Of a DNA stretch of 64,000 nt, positions 15,606 to 23,854 are shown in pieces. Under the pieces are notes generated by a model. That model made no database searches, was not told where the DNA came from, and saw only the letters and a program-made list of their open reading frames with translations. The DNA is taken from assembly GCA_018653365.1 (NCBI GenBank), contig JABIAG010000003.1, forward strand, positions 124,001 through 188,000. The letters run 5' to 3'. Position numbers and translations under genes: made by a program. The stretch is from Candidatus Woesearchaeota archaeon. GTDB lineage: Archaea > Nanobdellota > Nanobdellia > Woesearchaeales > JABIAG01. Position 1 is the first letter of the stretch. Every line of letters starts with the position of its first letter.

Positions 15606-15851
15606 ATGAAATACTTGATACTTTTACTATTTGTACTAGCTTTAACCGCTTGCGCGCCAAAGGAGTGTGAAACCAGTGAAGATTGCATTCCTGCGTCTTG
15701 TTGTCATGCATCAACCTGTACTACACTAACCAACGCCCCGTCAGATTGTGCTTTTACGTTTTGTTCTCAAGAATGTGTGCCTAATACGTTAGATTGTAAC
15801 CAGGGAGGTTGTCAGTGTATTAAGAATAGGTGTTTAGCTGTTCTCAAATAG
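15606..15851 (+). CDS. Small Cys-rich lipoprotein
   Basis: 81 residues with lipobox LTAC (lipid on C16). The mature part carries about twelve further Cys, including SCCHASTC and GCQCIKNRC, suggesting a compact disulfide-rich domain outside the cell. It starts at the first ATG, with TATA-like sequence in the 64-nt divergent gap shared with MBF1. It has no recognised family. It is one of four small Cys-rich products in the window (others at 6469, 14056 and 30273). Confidence 0.72.
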   Translation: MKYLILLLFVLALTACAPKECETSEDCIPASCCHASTCTTLTNAPSDCAFTFCSQECVPNTLDCNQGGCQCIKNRCLAVLK

Positions 15852-15897
15852 TTCTTTATTACAAACTTTTAAATAATCTGATCAATAAGTTGTGCTT

Positions 15898-16962
15898 ATG
15901 AAGGAATTAACAGCCCTAGACATAAATTATTTGGTGAAAGAGTTAAAAGCGTTAGAAACTGCCAAAGTAGATCAGATTTATCAACCCTCCGATCTTTTAA
16001 TTAGATTTCATTCTACCCAGCTTGGCAAAGTTATTTTGAGAATAAACAAAAAGTTCATTTTTCTTACAGAATTTAAAGAATCACAAATTAATCCATCTGG
16101 TTTTTGTATGGCACTAAGGAAGAAGTTAAAGAATTCCCGACTTAAATCGTTTGAACAGGTTGACTTTGAGCGAGTTGTTAAACTAGTTTTTGAGACTAAA
16201 GAAGGGGTGTTAAATCTGTATATTGAACTATTTTCCAAAAGTAATTTAGTTTTAACAAATAAAGACAACCTGATTCTTGCATCATTATCTTCGGAGAACA
16301 CTAAACGGATTATAAAAAAAGGAGAGGAATACATTCTTCCTAAAAAAGAACATAACTTCTTAACATTAAAAGAAAATGAACTAGTCAATATTCTTGCTAA
16401 TTCGGATCTTTCTTTGGTTAAAACACTTGCCACCAAGTTAAGTTTAGGGGGAGTGTATGCAGAATACGTTCTCCAAGATTATAATAAAGACTTAGTTGCA
16501 AACAAGTTTAAAGAAACAAAAGAATTGTTTAAGAAACTTGTTAAATTAAAAAATCAACCAATTTGTCCATCTAAAATTAAGAGTCATTTAGTGCCGTTCA
16601 AGACGGATGTTCAGTTAGAATCCAAAACATACAATGAAGCACTGGAGAAATCATTAACGTCGCAATTAAAAGAAGAACACGCAAATATCTCATTACAACC
16701 GTTTTTAAAAAAGAAGGAAAGGTTAGAAAAGATAATTCAGACCCAGCAAAAAACAATCACTGAATTAAATGACGGTGCAGTCTTAAATACAAAGAAGGGA
16801 GAATTAATTTATAACAACTATCAACTAATTGAACAAATTATTGCTCAATTAAAGTTGGCTAAGAAGTCAATGTCTTGGGGTGAAATAAAAGCTAAAGTAA
16901 AACAAAAAACGTTAAAAAGAATCGATGAAGGACAAGGAAAGATAGTATTAAATTTAAAATGA
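15898..16962 (+). CDS. Short NFACT / RqcH protein lacking the NFACT-R domain
   Basis: 354 residues. The N-terminal NFACT-N domain is recognisable from MKELTALDINYLVKEL and SGFCMALRKKLKNSRL near residue 80. A helical part follows, then coiled coil at about 255-310, and the protein ends after SWGEIKAKVKQ...GKIVLNLK. In full-length RqcH/NEMF/Tae2 proteins that stretch leads directly into NFACT-R, which is absent here. RqcH binds 60S/50S-peptidyl-tRNA complexes and recruits tRNA to extend stalled chains. The ATG at 15898 is chosen over GTG 15892 on family N-termini. The stop overlaps the epimerase start (ATGA), so the gene end is clean, not a frameshift. Confidence 0.85.
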   Translation: MKELTALDINYLVKELKALETAKVDQIYQPSDLLIRFHSTQLGKVILRINKKFIFLTEFKESQINPSGFCMALRKKLKNSRLKSFEQVDFERVVKLVFETKEGVLNLYIELFSKSNLVLTNKDNLILASLSSENTKRIIKKGEEYILPKKEHNFLTLKENELVNILANSDLSLVKTLATKLSLGGVYAEYVLQDYNKDLVANKFKETKELFKKLVKLKNQPICPSKIKSHLVPFKTDVQLESKTYNEALEKSLTSQLKEEHANISLQPFLKKKERLEKIIQTQQKTITELNDGAVLNTKKGELIYNNYQLIEQIIAQLKLAKKSMSWGEIKAKVKQKTLKRIDEGQGKIVLNLK

Positions 16963-17906
16963 AAATATTAATTACAGGTGGTGCAGGATTTATTGGCTCA
17001 CACACAGTTAAAGCACTAGTAGCGCGAGGAGATGAAGTGGTTATAGTTGATGACCTTAATGATTATTATGATCCTAAACTAAAACAGGATCGTTTAGATG
17101 TGTTTCTTAAAGATGTGGATTTTGAGTTTAATAAACTTGATATTTCTGATATGGGTGCGTTGAAAGAGGTTTTTTCAAAACATAAGTTTAATTGTATTGT
17201 TCATCTTGCTGCTCAGGCAGGAGTTAGATATTCTTTAGAAAATCCTTTTGCGTATGAAAAGTCAAATAATTTGGGAACTCTTAACATTCTTGAATTAGCA
17301 AGGCATAATAATGTTAAAAATGTGGTTATGGCATCTAGTTCTTCTGTTTATGGAAACAATCAACCTCCCTTTAAGGAGTCTGATTCTGTTGATACTCCGA
17401 TTTCTCTTTATGCGTCTACCAAGAAATATAATGAGCTTATGGCACATACTTATCATCACTTGTTTGGTTTGAACTGTACTTGTTTGAGGTTCTTTACTGT
17501 TTATGGGCCTTGGGGCAGACCTGATATGGCGTTGTTTTTGTTTACTAAAGCAATTCTTGAAGATAATACTATTGACGTTTTTAATAAGGGTAAGATGAAG
17601 AGAAATTTTACTTATGTTTCAGATATTGTTGCAGGAATTCTTTCTTCTGTTGATCATCACTATCCTTATGAAGTTTTTAATCTTGGTGGAGAAGAAACTG
17701 TTAAGTTAACTTATTTCATTGAGTGTATTGAAAAAGAATTAAACAAAGAGGCTAAGCAGAACTTTTTACCCTTGCAACCTGGTGACGTCTTAGATACTAT
17801 TGCAGATATTTCTAAAGCAAGAGAAATGCTTGATTTTCAACCTAAAGTTAATGTTGAAGATGGCATTAAGAATTTTGTTGAATGGTACAACTCTTATTTC
17901 TCATAA
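16959..17906 (+). CDS. NAD-dependent nucleotide-sugar epimerase, UDP-glucuronate 4-epimerase-like
   Basis: 315 residues, extended SDR fold. The NAD site is TGGAGFIGSH at residue 7, the catalytic Ser/Tyr/Lys are SSSSVYG and YASTKKYNE, and NDYYDPKLKQDRL near residue 35 is typical of UDP-glucuronate 4-epimerases. It also resembles GalE and dTDP-glucose dehydratases, so the exact sugar is uncertain. It is coupled to the RqcH-like gene by a 4-nt overlap, and supplies a nucleotide sugar for the glycosyltransferases downstream. Its 3' end overlaps the convergent membrane-protein gene by 13 nt. Confidence 0.9.
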   Translation: MKILITGGAGFIGSHTVKALVARGDEVVIVDDLNDYYDPKLKQDRLDVFLKDVDFEFNKLDISDMGALKEVFSKHKFNCIVHLAAQAGVRYSLENPFAYEKSNNLGTLNILELARHNNVKNVVMASSSSVYGNNQPPFKESDSVDTPISLYASTKKYNELMAHTYHHLFGLNCTCLRFFTVYGPWGRPDMALFLFTKAILEDNTIDVFNKGKMKRNFTYVSDIVAGILSSVDHHYPYEVFNLGGEETVKLTYFIECIEKELNKEAKQNFLPLQPGDVLDTIADISKAREMLDFQPKVNVEDGIKNFVEWYNSYFS

Positions 17907-18373
17907 TGTTGTTTGTGTCTGAATGGATGTTTTGATGTTCTTAACATGTTAAACCAACTATAAAATCCGAATCTTAAGAAGAATACGGATGTCCAGATTA
18001 TTGGAGTAAATAGTAAGGTGTTAAACTTGCCTACATCAATAACTGCCCAGAATGCAAAAATGGATATTCCTAAAATCACTAATTCAATAAATGCATAAAT
18101 TGCAGCCACGTGTTTTTTCATTTTTGTTAAATCAATTCTTTTGTATACGAAGTATTTTATGAATAGTGCTGCAATGTAAAGTATTGGACTCATTACTGCT
18201 GCTAATACTCCAAATAAGTCCACTGCAAGCCACATTATAATTATGCTAACTGCAGTAAGGATTAGGCTGACGAATGAATATTTTAAGAAGTTTTCGATTA
18301 GTTTATAGAAGGGTAGTTTTTTTAGATATTTATACCCTGGAAGTCTGAACTTTTTTCTTTTAATCATGTGCAT
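17894..18373 (-). CDS. Four-helix membrane protein, internally duplicated (GtrA-like)
   Basis: 159 residues with four membrane helices arranged as two copies of a 33-residue hairpin unit. Each copy carries W-x3-D-x10-P-x9-[KR]-[YF]-x2-Y. The first copy begins IMWLAVDLFG near residue 46, the second AFWAVIDVGK near residue 104. It resembles GtrA-type flippase/anchor proteins that handle polyprenyl-linked sugars, which would suit the location, but the match is loose. It follows a paralogue at 18391. A TATA element (AGTATTATAAAG) 26 nt before the ATG lies inside that paralogue's 3' end, so this gene may have its own promoter. Confidence 0.68.
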   Translation of the reverse strand: MHMIKRKKFRLPGYKYLKKLPFYKLIENFLKYSFVSLILTAVSIIIMWLAVDLFGVLAAVMSPILYIAALFIKYFVYKRIDLTKMKKHVAAIYAFIELVILGISIFAFWAVIDVGKFNTLLFTPIIWTSVFFLRFGFYSWFNMLRTSKHPFRHKQHYEK

Positions 18374-18390
18374 TTAAGCAGTTTAGAACT

Positions 18391-18810
18391 TTATAATACT
18401 TCCTGTTTTTTTAACATTTTGAATATTTTGTAAAAATAAAATCTTAATAAAAAAGTAAAGACTAAAATTATTGGGTTCATTATTATTACAGTTAGTTTCA
18501 TTAGGTCTACTGTTAACCATAATAAACTTGTTGATATGGTAAGAATCAGTAACCAAATTGTAACATACCCAAGAAAAACTTTTTTCCCTTTTCCCAACAT
18601 TCCAGATCTTTGATATAAGAAATATTTAAGAAAAAAGACTAATGCAGATAATGGGGGATTAACAATAGCGGCTAGCACCCCAAATATGTCTACAAATAAC
18701 CAGAGAACTGCAGTGGTGAAAATGGTTATTCCTGCACTTATTACTAAGTATCTTGAAAAGTGATTGTCTGATACTGCATTAACTTTTTTTATGAGTTTTT
18801 TTAAAAGCAT
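18391..18810 (-). CDS. Four-helix membrane protein, paralogue of the next gene
   Basis: 139 residues, four membrane helices. Two ungapped 33-residue repeat units start VLWLFVDIFG (about residue 36) and LLWLTVDLMK (about 93), with the same W, D, NP, [KR][YF] and Y positions as the paralogue at 17894. A positively charged loop (GMLGKGKKV) separates the halves. It is GtrA-like by loose resemblance. Upstream, ATAAATGAATGC (18826-18837, - strand) is identical to a 12-mer in the operator-like region of the pyruvate kinase gene at 47356. Confidence 0.66.
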   Translation of the reverse strand: MLLKKLIKKVNAVSDNHFSRYLVISAGITIFTTAVLWLFVDIFGVLAAIVNPPLSALVFFLKYFLYQRSGMLGKGKKVFLGYVTIWLLILTISTSLLWLTVDLMKLTVIIMNPIILVFTFLLRFYFYKIFKMLKKQEVL

Positions 18811-18856
18811 GTTATTAAATTAACCGCATTCATTTATTAATTTTTAGAAAAATAAA

Positions 18857-18969
18857 GGTGGACAGCTTACCGATTTTCCCGCGTAATGCAGTACTCACCA
18901 ATACGGAGACCTTCTTAACTTCTGTGTTCAGGATGGGAACAGGTGAACCAAGTCCCTATGGCCGTCCAA
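18857..18969 (-). rRNA. rrf: 5S ribosomal RNA
   Basis: On the - strand the sequence reads TTGGACGGCCATAGGGACTT, then CCTGTTCCCATCCTGAACAC, AGAAGTTAAG, and ends GCTGTCCACC. The terminal helix TGGACGGC/GCTGTCCA closes over 8 bp including one G-U. It is about 113 nt; exact ends are uncertain by a few bases. No 16S or 23S is nearby, so this 5S gene is unlinked, as in many archaea with scattered rRNA genes. Confidence 0.95.
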
Positions 18970-18988
18970 TGTAAAGGAATCCAAATCC

Positions 18989-18998
18989 CTTTATAAAG
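18989..18998 (-). promoter_or_regulatory. 5S rRNA TATA box
   Basis: CTTTATAAAG, a perfect palindrome, is centred about 25 nt upstream of the 5S 5' end. The stretch from 19000 to 19107 beyond it holds no gene or RNA that I can support. Confidence 0.7.
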
Positions 18999-19107
18999 CT
19001 TTTGTCTCAAAAACAGAAGTTTTATGCTCGGAACATAGTGACGTTGTATGAGTTTACTAAGAAAACTTTGTGCTTGGTACGGTCTGTCTAGACATAAATA
19101 TTATTTT

Positions 19108-19695
19108 TCACTTTATACAGATTGCAATATTCCATAAAACTACTTTTCTCACAAAAACTTTGCTAAAGTGAGGTTTTAAGAAATTATATAGTTGTTTCTT
19201 GCTCCAATGGTTGACGTGTCCCGGCGTATTACCTAATTTTTTTAAGTATGACCCTCTTAACATGTTTGCAATTCTCCATAATGGTTCGTTTGGAACACTT
19301 ACTAGTACATATCGTTTACTTATTCTTTTTAATTCCATTAATCCTTTTCTAGGTTCATCTAAATGTTCTAATACTTCTGATGATAGAACCAAATCATAAC
19401 TAGCATCCTTTCTGTTTATTTCGTAGATAGAACCTTGTTCAAAATGTATGTCTGGGTGCAAGCTTTGAGCTTTTTTAACCATTTCTTCCCCTAATTCCAT
19501 GCCCTCAATAAGTACTTTGTTGGCGTCTTTTACAGTTTTGGTTGTGTGTCCTTCTCCGCAGCCAACATCAAGAACTGTTTTCGCATGAGATTTTTGTACG
19601 AATTCGTTAAGAACGTGATGAAACTTTTTCATTAATTTTTTGACAATTGGATTAGAACTCCCATGTTTGTCATAATAATTTCCTTCGACGTTCAT
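19108..19695 (-). CDS. SAM-dependent methyltransferase (class I)
   Basis: 195 residues with motif I VLDVGCGEGHTT near residue 41, an acidic residue after the second strand (EGMELGEEM) and LVLSSEVLEHLDEP (motif post-I/IV) near 105. This is the Methyltransf_11/UbiE-like type common in glycan clusters. NTPGHVNHWSKKQL near 155 resembles sugar or lipid methyltransferases with an H-rich substrate loop. It is coupled by a 4-nt overlap to the GT2 gene upstream, suggesting it methylates that enzyme's product or another lipid-linked sugar. Confidence 0.85.
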   Translation of the reverse strand: MNVEGNYYDKHGSSNPIVKKLMKKFHHVLNEFVQKSHAKTVLDVGCGEGHTTKTVKDANKVLIEGMELGEEMVKKAQSLHPDIHFEQGSIYEINRKDASYDLVLSSEVLEHLDEPRKGLMELKRISKRYVLVSVPNEPLWRIANMLRGSYLKKLGNTPGHVNHWSKKQLYNFLKPHFSKVFVRKVVLWNIAICIK

Positions 19696-20567
19696 TTTCT
19701 TTGCATATCTGCTAAAAACCCAAAAGAGATTATTTGTATTCCTGTTAAAATTAATAGTGCGCTTAAAACAACTCGAGGTATTCCGCCTGCAGTTCCAAGA
19801 ACTATAATTCTTCCTAGTATGTACAGTCCAAGTATGCCTCCCAACACAATTAAAGTTATTCCAATTCTTCCGAAGAATTTCAATGGTTCAAAATCTCTAT
19901 AAATTCTTAAAATGTTGATCCATGCTTTTATTGCATATTCAAATGGGTTGTTGAATAATTTACTGGGTCTAGTTTCTCTTGTTGTTATGGGAATTTCTTC
20001 AATTTTCATATTTGCTTTTCCTGCACGAATTAATTGTTCTTGGGTATAGGTGAAACTGTTAATCAAAGGCAGTTCTGCTACCTCTCTTGTAAATACTCTA
20101 AACCCTGTTGTTGTATCGGTTAATTTGGTTTTTAGTAGTTTGGAGAATGCACGGGCGAACATCTTATTTCCCATGCTTTTCATCTTGCTACCTGAATATT
20201 GTCCTTTTTCAAATCTACATCCTAATACTAAATCCGCACCTGCTATAATTTTTTCAATCATTGGAGGGATGTACTTTGCAGGATATTGGCCGTCAGCATC
20301 AGTATGTACAATAATGTCTGCGTTATGTTCTTTACATCGTTTCATTTCATGTTTAAACGTATCTGCCAAACCAAGATTTTTTTTATTTGAGTAAACTATT
20401 GCTCCTGCATTTTCTGCAACTTTTACAGTTTTATCCTCACTTCCATCATTTACAACTAAAATTTCAAATTCGTAAGGCAGTCCTCTCATAAGATCTTTGA
20501 GTTCTTTTATAACTGGAGTTATGGTTTTTTCTTCGTTATATGCAGGAATGGTTATGATTACTTTCAT
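19692..20567 (-). CDS. GT2 glycosyltransferase, dolichol-phosphate mannose synthase-like, with C-terminal helices
   Basis: 291 residues. The GT-A domain has VIITIPAYNEEKTI at the start, NDGSEDKT, the metal site VHTDADGQYP near residue 92 and GSKMKSMGNKMF...DTTTGFRVF. Two membrane helices follow at about 228-250 and 262-285. The layout matches polyprenyl-phosphate hexosyltransferases that load a sugar on the cytoplasmic face. It shares a symmetric palindromic TATA box with the divergent gene at 20619 and appears leaderless. Confidence 0.9.
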   Translation of the reverse strand: MKVIITIPAYNEEKTITPVIKELKDLMRGLPYEFEILVVNDGSEDKTVKVAENAGAIVYSNKKNLGLADTFKHEMKRCKEHNADIIVHTDADGQYPAKYIPPMIEKIIAGADLVLGCRFEKGQYSGSKMKSMGNKMFARAFSKLLKTKLTDTTTGFRVFTREVAELPLINSFTYTQEQLIRAGKANMKIEEIPITTRETRPSKLFNNPFEYAIKAWINILRIYRDFEPLKFFGRIGITLIVLGGILGLYILGRIIVLGTAGGIPRVVLSALLILTGIQIISFGFLADMQRK

Positions 20568-20587
20568 AAATACTATAAAACAAGAAA

Positions 20588-20599
20588 CTATTTAAATAG
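20588..20599. promoter_or_regulatory. Palindromic bidirectional TATA box
   Basis: CTATTTAAATAG is a perfect 12-bp palindrome in the 51-nt gap between the divergent GT2 (start 20567) and GT-C-like (start 20619) genes. Its centre is about 26 nt from each start codon, so one element can drive two leaderless transcripts. Confidence 0.65.
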
Positions 20600-20618
20600 C
20601 TTTCTACTCTACAGTCTC

Positions 20619-22460
20619 ATGGAATTCGTGAGCATATTATTTTTCTTTGTAATGTTTTGGGGATTGGGATTTTCTATAACCTTCTTCATTAAGAAGAAAG
20701 ATGATTTCTTTGAAAAGTTCTTTATGAATCTTGCTTTTGGTATTGCAGTATTCGCTATTCTTGCTGCATTTTTCACTGTAGTTCACATTCCTCTAGCTTG
20801 GTATGTTTTTTTGATATTGTCTTTGATCATTCCTGTTTGGCACTTATTTACAAAAAAGCATTCTTTTAAGTTTAAACTTAAACGTTCTCATCTTTTTTTG
20901 ATTGTTGTTTTGATCTTGTTTATTTTTACTTTTTCTATGTATTTGAAAGGGAGTTTTGCATATCAATTGTATGAGGATGGTGATCCCTGGAAGCACGCAG
21001 GAATTGCTAAGTATATTGCAATACAAAAAACTGCATTAGAACCTTTTGAAGGAGGTAATGTTTTACAGTATGTTGATTCTTACCCTCCAGCATATGATTC
21101 TTTAATGTCTGTTTTGTATCAGGTATCAAATAATTTGGTTTGGACCATGAAATTTTTTAATGCACTTCTGATTTCATTAGGTATTTTCTTTTTTTACTTT
21201 TTTGTTAAGCGTTTCACTGGAAGGGCAGATCGTGCACTTTTTGCAACCTTTATTTTGGCAATGATTCCTGCTTACATGTCTCATTTTATTTGGGCGCATG
21301 CGATTATAACACTATTGCTATTTATTCTGTTTTATTCTATTGAAAGACTTGGAGAAAACAAGTGCTGGTTCTTTCCTACTTTTATTGCGTATGCAGGGGC
21401 AATCTTAATTCAGCCAACTCAAGCCTTCAAATTAACTTTGCTGGTAATAATCTATTTGGTTGTGAAATCTTTATTGATGAAAAAAGTTCAGTGGAATCAA
21501 CTGGGTGCAGTTATTTCAGGGGGAATATTAGCATTTGTTGTTTGGTGGGGTCCAATGATTGTTCGTTACGGCTCACTTAAAAAAATGATTTTGGGGGGCG
21601 GAACATCATTAAGTGTTGCTCGGGGTGTTGAGGGATTCACTCTTAAGTTTCATGGAACTGCAGATAGAATTTATACTTTTGTAGATTTTTTCTTTGCTAA
21701 CAGAGTTAACATGATCAACAATCCAATCGGAATTGGTGTTGTGGTAATGTTATTATTATTCTTTACCATCTTTGTTTTGATTTGGAAGTACAAACATTTG
21801 TTAAAAGAAAAAAATCATTGGGTTATCATTTCAGGAGCGATGTTATTGTTTACTTTCTTAGGTGTTCATGGAGAGAGACTTCCTGTTCAATTATGGGCAT
21901 TCAGGTTTTGGATGTTGTTTGCAGTTTTTCTTTCTATATTTGTTAGTGCAGGCTTTTTTGGTTTGGTTAAGTTATGTAAGAAAGTTAAATTTCCAGTTGT
22001 TTTATTAATTGTTTTAATTGTTTTGGGAGTTTGGTTTACTTCTGGAACCCAAAAGTGGAGTGTTAATACAGGTAGTTGGGAACATACTGCTGGAGAATTT
22101 GCACAGTATGGAAATTTGGATTCTTGGAAGTATGTCGCGGATCTTCCTCAGAATTCTAATGTTTTCTTTCCTTGTCGAAACCATAGGGACTTAGATGTTG
22201 CAATTATGGGTGTTGATCAGAATACTTGTTTGTGGTGTGCAGATGAGAAAGAATTCAAATTAAGGTGGGTGAATGAAACTCCTGAATCTATGGTACGTTT
22301 TGCTCAGTCTAAAGAGTATGATTATCTTTTTTTAGATGGTAATTGTTTTGTTCAATTAGATGAAAATGTTACTTTGTTTGGGAATTATCTTCAAGGAATA
22401 GGTGCAACTGGTGTTTCTTTAGTTCACAAAAGTCAGGGTGGATTCGTTTTTAAGATTTAA
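20619..22460 (+). CDS. Polytopic membrane protein, probable GT-C glycosyltransferase
   Basis: 613 residues with about twelve membrane helices and a soluble C-terminal region (about 490-613). The first large outer loop has an acidic motif YEDGDPWKHAGIAKY (near residue 120) followed by YPPAYDSLMSVLYQ, reminiscent of the catalytic first loop in GT-C enzymes such as STT3 and PMT. It presumably uses a polyprenyl-phosphate sugar made by GT2 partners on the outer face. The substrate is unknown. The C-terminus overlaps the convergent radical SAM gene by 11 nt. Confidence 0.72.
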   Translation: MEFVSILFFFVMFWGLGFSITFFIKKKDDFFEKFFMNLAFGIAVFAILAAFFTVVHIPLAWYVFLILSLIIPVWHLFTKKHSFKFKLKRSHLFLIVVLILFIFTFSMYLKGSFAYQLYEDGDPWKHAGIAKYIAIQKTALEPFEGGNVLQYVDSYPPAYDSLMSVLYQVSNNLVWTMKFFNALLISLGIFFFYFFVKRFTGRADRALFATFILAMIPAYMSHFIWAHAIITLLLFILFYSIERLGENKCWFFPTFIAYAGAILIQPTQAFKLTLLVIIYLVVKSLLMKKVQWNQLGAVISGGILAFVVWWGPMIVRYGSLKKMILGGGTSLSVARGVEGFTLKFHGTADRIYTFVDFFFANRVNMINNPIGIGVVVMLLLFFTIFVLIWKYKHLLKEKNHWVIISGAMLLFTFLGVHGERLPVQLWAFRFWMLFAVFLSIFVSAGFFGLVKLCKKVKFPVVLLIVLIVLGVWFTSGTQKWSVNTGSWEHTAGEFAQYGNLDSWKYVADLPQNSNVFFPCRNHRDLDVAIMGVDQNTCLWCADEKEFKLRWVNETPESMVRFAQSKEYDYLFLDGNCFVQLDENVTLFGNYLQGIGATGVSLVHKSQGGFVFKI

Positions 22461-23853
22461 GTGACTCTAAAAGTTCTAAGAACCCATTTATGTTCATTTT
22501 TATTCCAGAAATTGAGTTTAGTCTTTTTATTGCTTTCCAAAGGTATCTTAATCTGAAATAGAATTCTTTATTCGCTTTTTTTAATAGTTCTTCTTGTTGT
22601 TTTGGATTTAATCCAGGCAGGGTCATATACCCTAATTGTAAGTGGTATCCCATCCACTTTTCTACTTTTTTCATATACCAATGTTTATTCTTCAATGCAC
22701 CTGTTTCAAGTGCCCAATCGTATAATTCTGTGTTGGGAAAGGGGGTGCAGATGGCAAAGTGCGCAAAATCGGGGTTTACTTTTTTTGCTAGTTCGATTGT
22801 TTTTCTTACGTTCTCAGGGTTGTCGCCAGGGTTACCAATCATAAAAAAGCCAATTGCTCTAATGCCTACCTTATCAATTATTTTAAATGCATCAATTACT
22901 TGTTGAGGGGTTATACCTTTTTTTATTCGGTTAAGTACTTCTTGGCTTCCAGATTCCACCCCTATTCCTAAAACATGACATCCACTTTTTTTCATTTTTC
23001 TTAAGATTGTTTCATCTAATGTATCAACACGTGAGTTACATCTCCAACTTATTTTTAACCCTCTTTTTTGTATGTCGTCACAGATTTCTTCAACCCACTT
23101 CTTGTCTAATACAAACGTACTATCTCTTATTGAGAAATCTTTTACTCCATATTTTTTATAATTATTTTCCATTTCATCAACAATGTTTTTTGGGCTTCTT
23201 ACTCTTGCTTTCCTTCCATGTGTTTTAAATGCATCACAGAACGAGCAACGATAAGGACATCCTCTAGAACAAATCATTGACATGGTTTTGCTATGTTGTG
23301 AGTAGGGCACTCGATACAAGTTTAAATCTATCAGGTCTAAGTCCGGAAAGGGTAACGAATCTAAGTCCTCAATTAATGTTCGCGGAGCATTTTTTATTAT
23401 TTCATCATTTTTTCTCCAGATCAGTCCTTTAACTTCTTCATCCTTTTTCTTTTGTAGCAATTCAAGGAAGGTATATTCTCCCTCACCATGAATTAAGTAG
23501 TCAACATCTTTTGAGAATTGAAATATTTCTTTTCCAACTGAGTTAACATGGCCTCCACCAAGGACAATTTTAGTGTTAGGGATGCGTTCTTTTACTTTTT
23601 TAGAAATTTCAAGAGCTTGTATGATCTGAGGGGTCATTACACTAATACCTAAAAATCTTGGATTCTCTTTTACTATTCTTTCAATTAGTTGTTCAGTTGT
23701 TACACCTTCACTTTCTGCATCGATTATCTTTACACTGAATCCCTCTTTTTTACAAATTGCTGCAATGTATAGTATGCCCAGAGGTGGAAGAGTGAATTTT
23801 GGTTTCTTACCCTCACTCATTGAGGGGTATACTAGAAGTATGTCTAATGCCAT
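22450..23853 (-). CDS. B12-binding radical SAM protein
   Basis: 467 residues. A cobalamin-binding Rossmann domain (residues 1-135: ILLVYPSMSE...PPLGILYIAAICKKEG, GGGHVNSVG) is followed by the radical SAM core with cluster motif CSRGCPYRCSFCDAF near residue 195. GIGVESGSQEVLNRIKKG and FFMIGNPGDNPENV are further core motifs. This class carries out methylations at unactivated carbons or ring formations, commonly on lipids, sugars and natural products. Operon neighbours are GT2 and a small methyltransferase, so the substrate may be a glycolipid or glycan. It has a paralogue at 39138. Confidence 0.92.
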   Translation of the reverse strand: MALDILLVYPSMSEGKKPKFTLPPLGILYIAAICKKEGFSVKIIDAESEGVTTEQLIERIVKENPRFLGISVMTPQIIQALEISKKVKERIPNTKIVLGGGHVNSVGKEIFQFSKDVDYLIHGEGEYTFLELLQKKKDEEVKGLIWRKNDEIIKNAPRTLIEDLDSLPFPDLDLIDLNLYRVPYSQHSKTMSMICSRGCPYRCSFCDAFKTHGRKARVRSPKNIVDEMENNYKKYGVKDFSIRDSTFVLDKKWVEEICDDIQKRGLKISWRCNSRVDTLDETILRKMKKSGCHVLGIGVESGSQEVLNRIKKGITPQQVIDAFKIIDKVGIRAIGFFMIGNPGDNPENVRKTIELAKKVNPDFAHFAICTPFPNTELYDWALETGALKNKHWYMKKVEKWMGYHLQLGYMTLPGLNPKQQEELLKKANKEFYFRLRYLWKAIKRLNSISGIKMNINGFLELLESLKS

Positions 23854-23854
23854 T

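Noticed and set aside
19000..19107. Small RNA between the 5S promoter and the methyltransferase gene
   Set aside because: Only short imperfect hairpins; no C/D or H/ACA box pattern and no convincing promoter.
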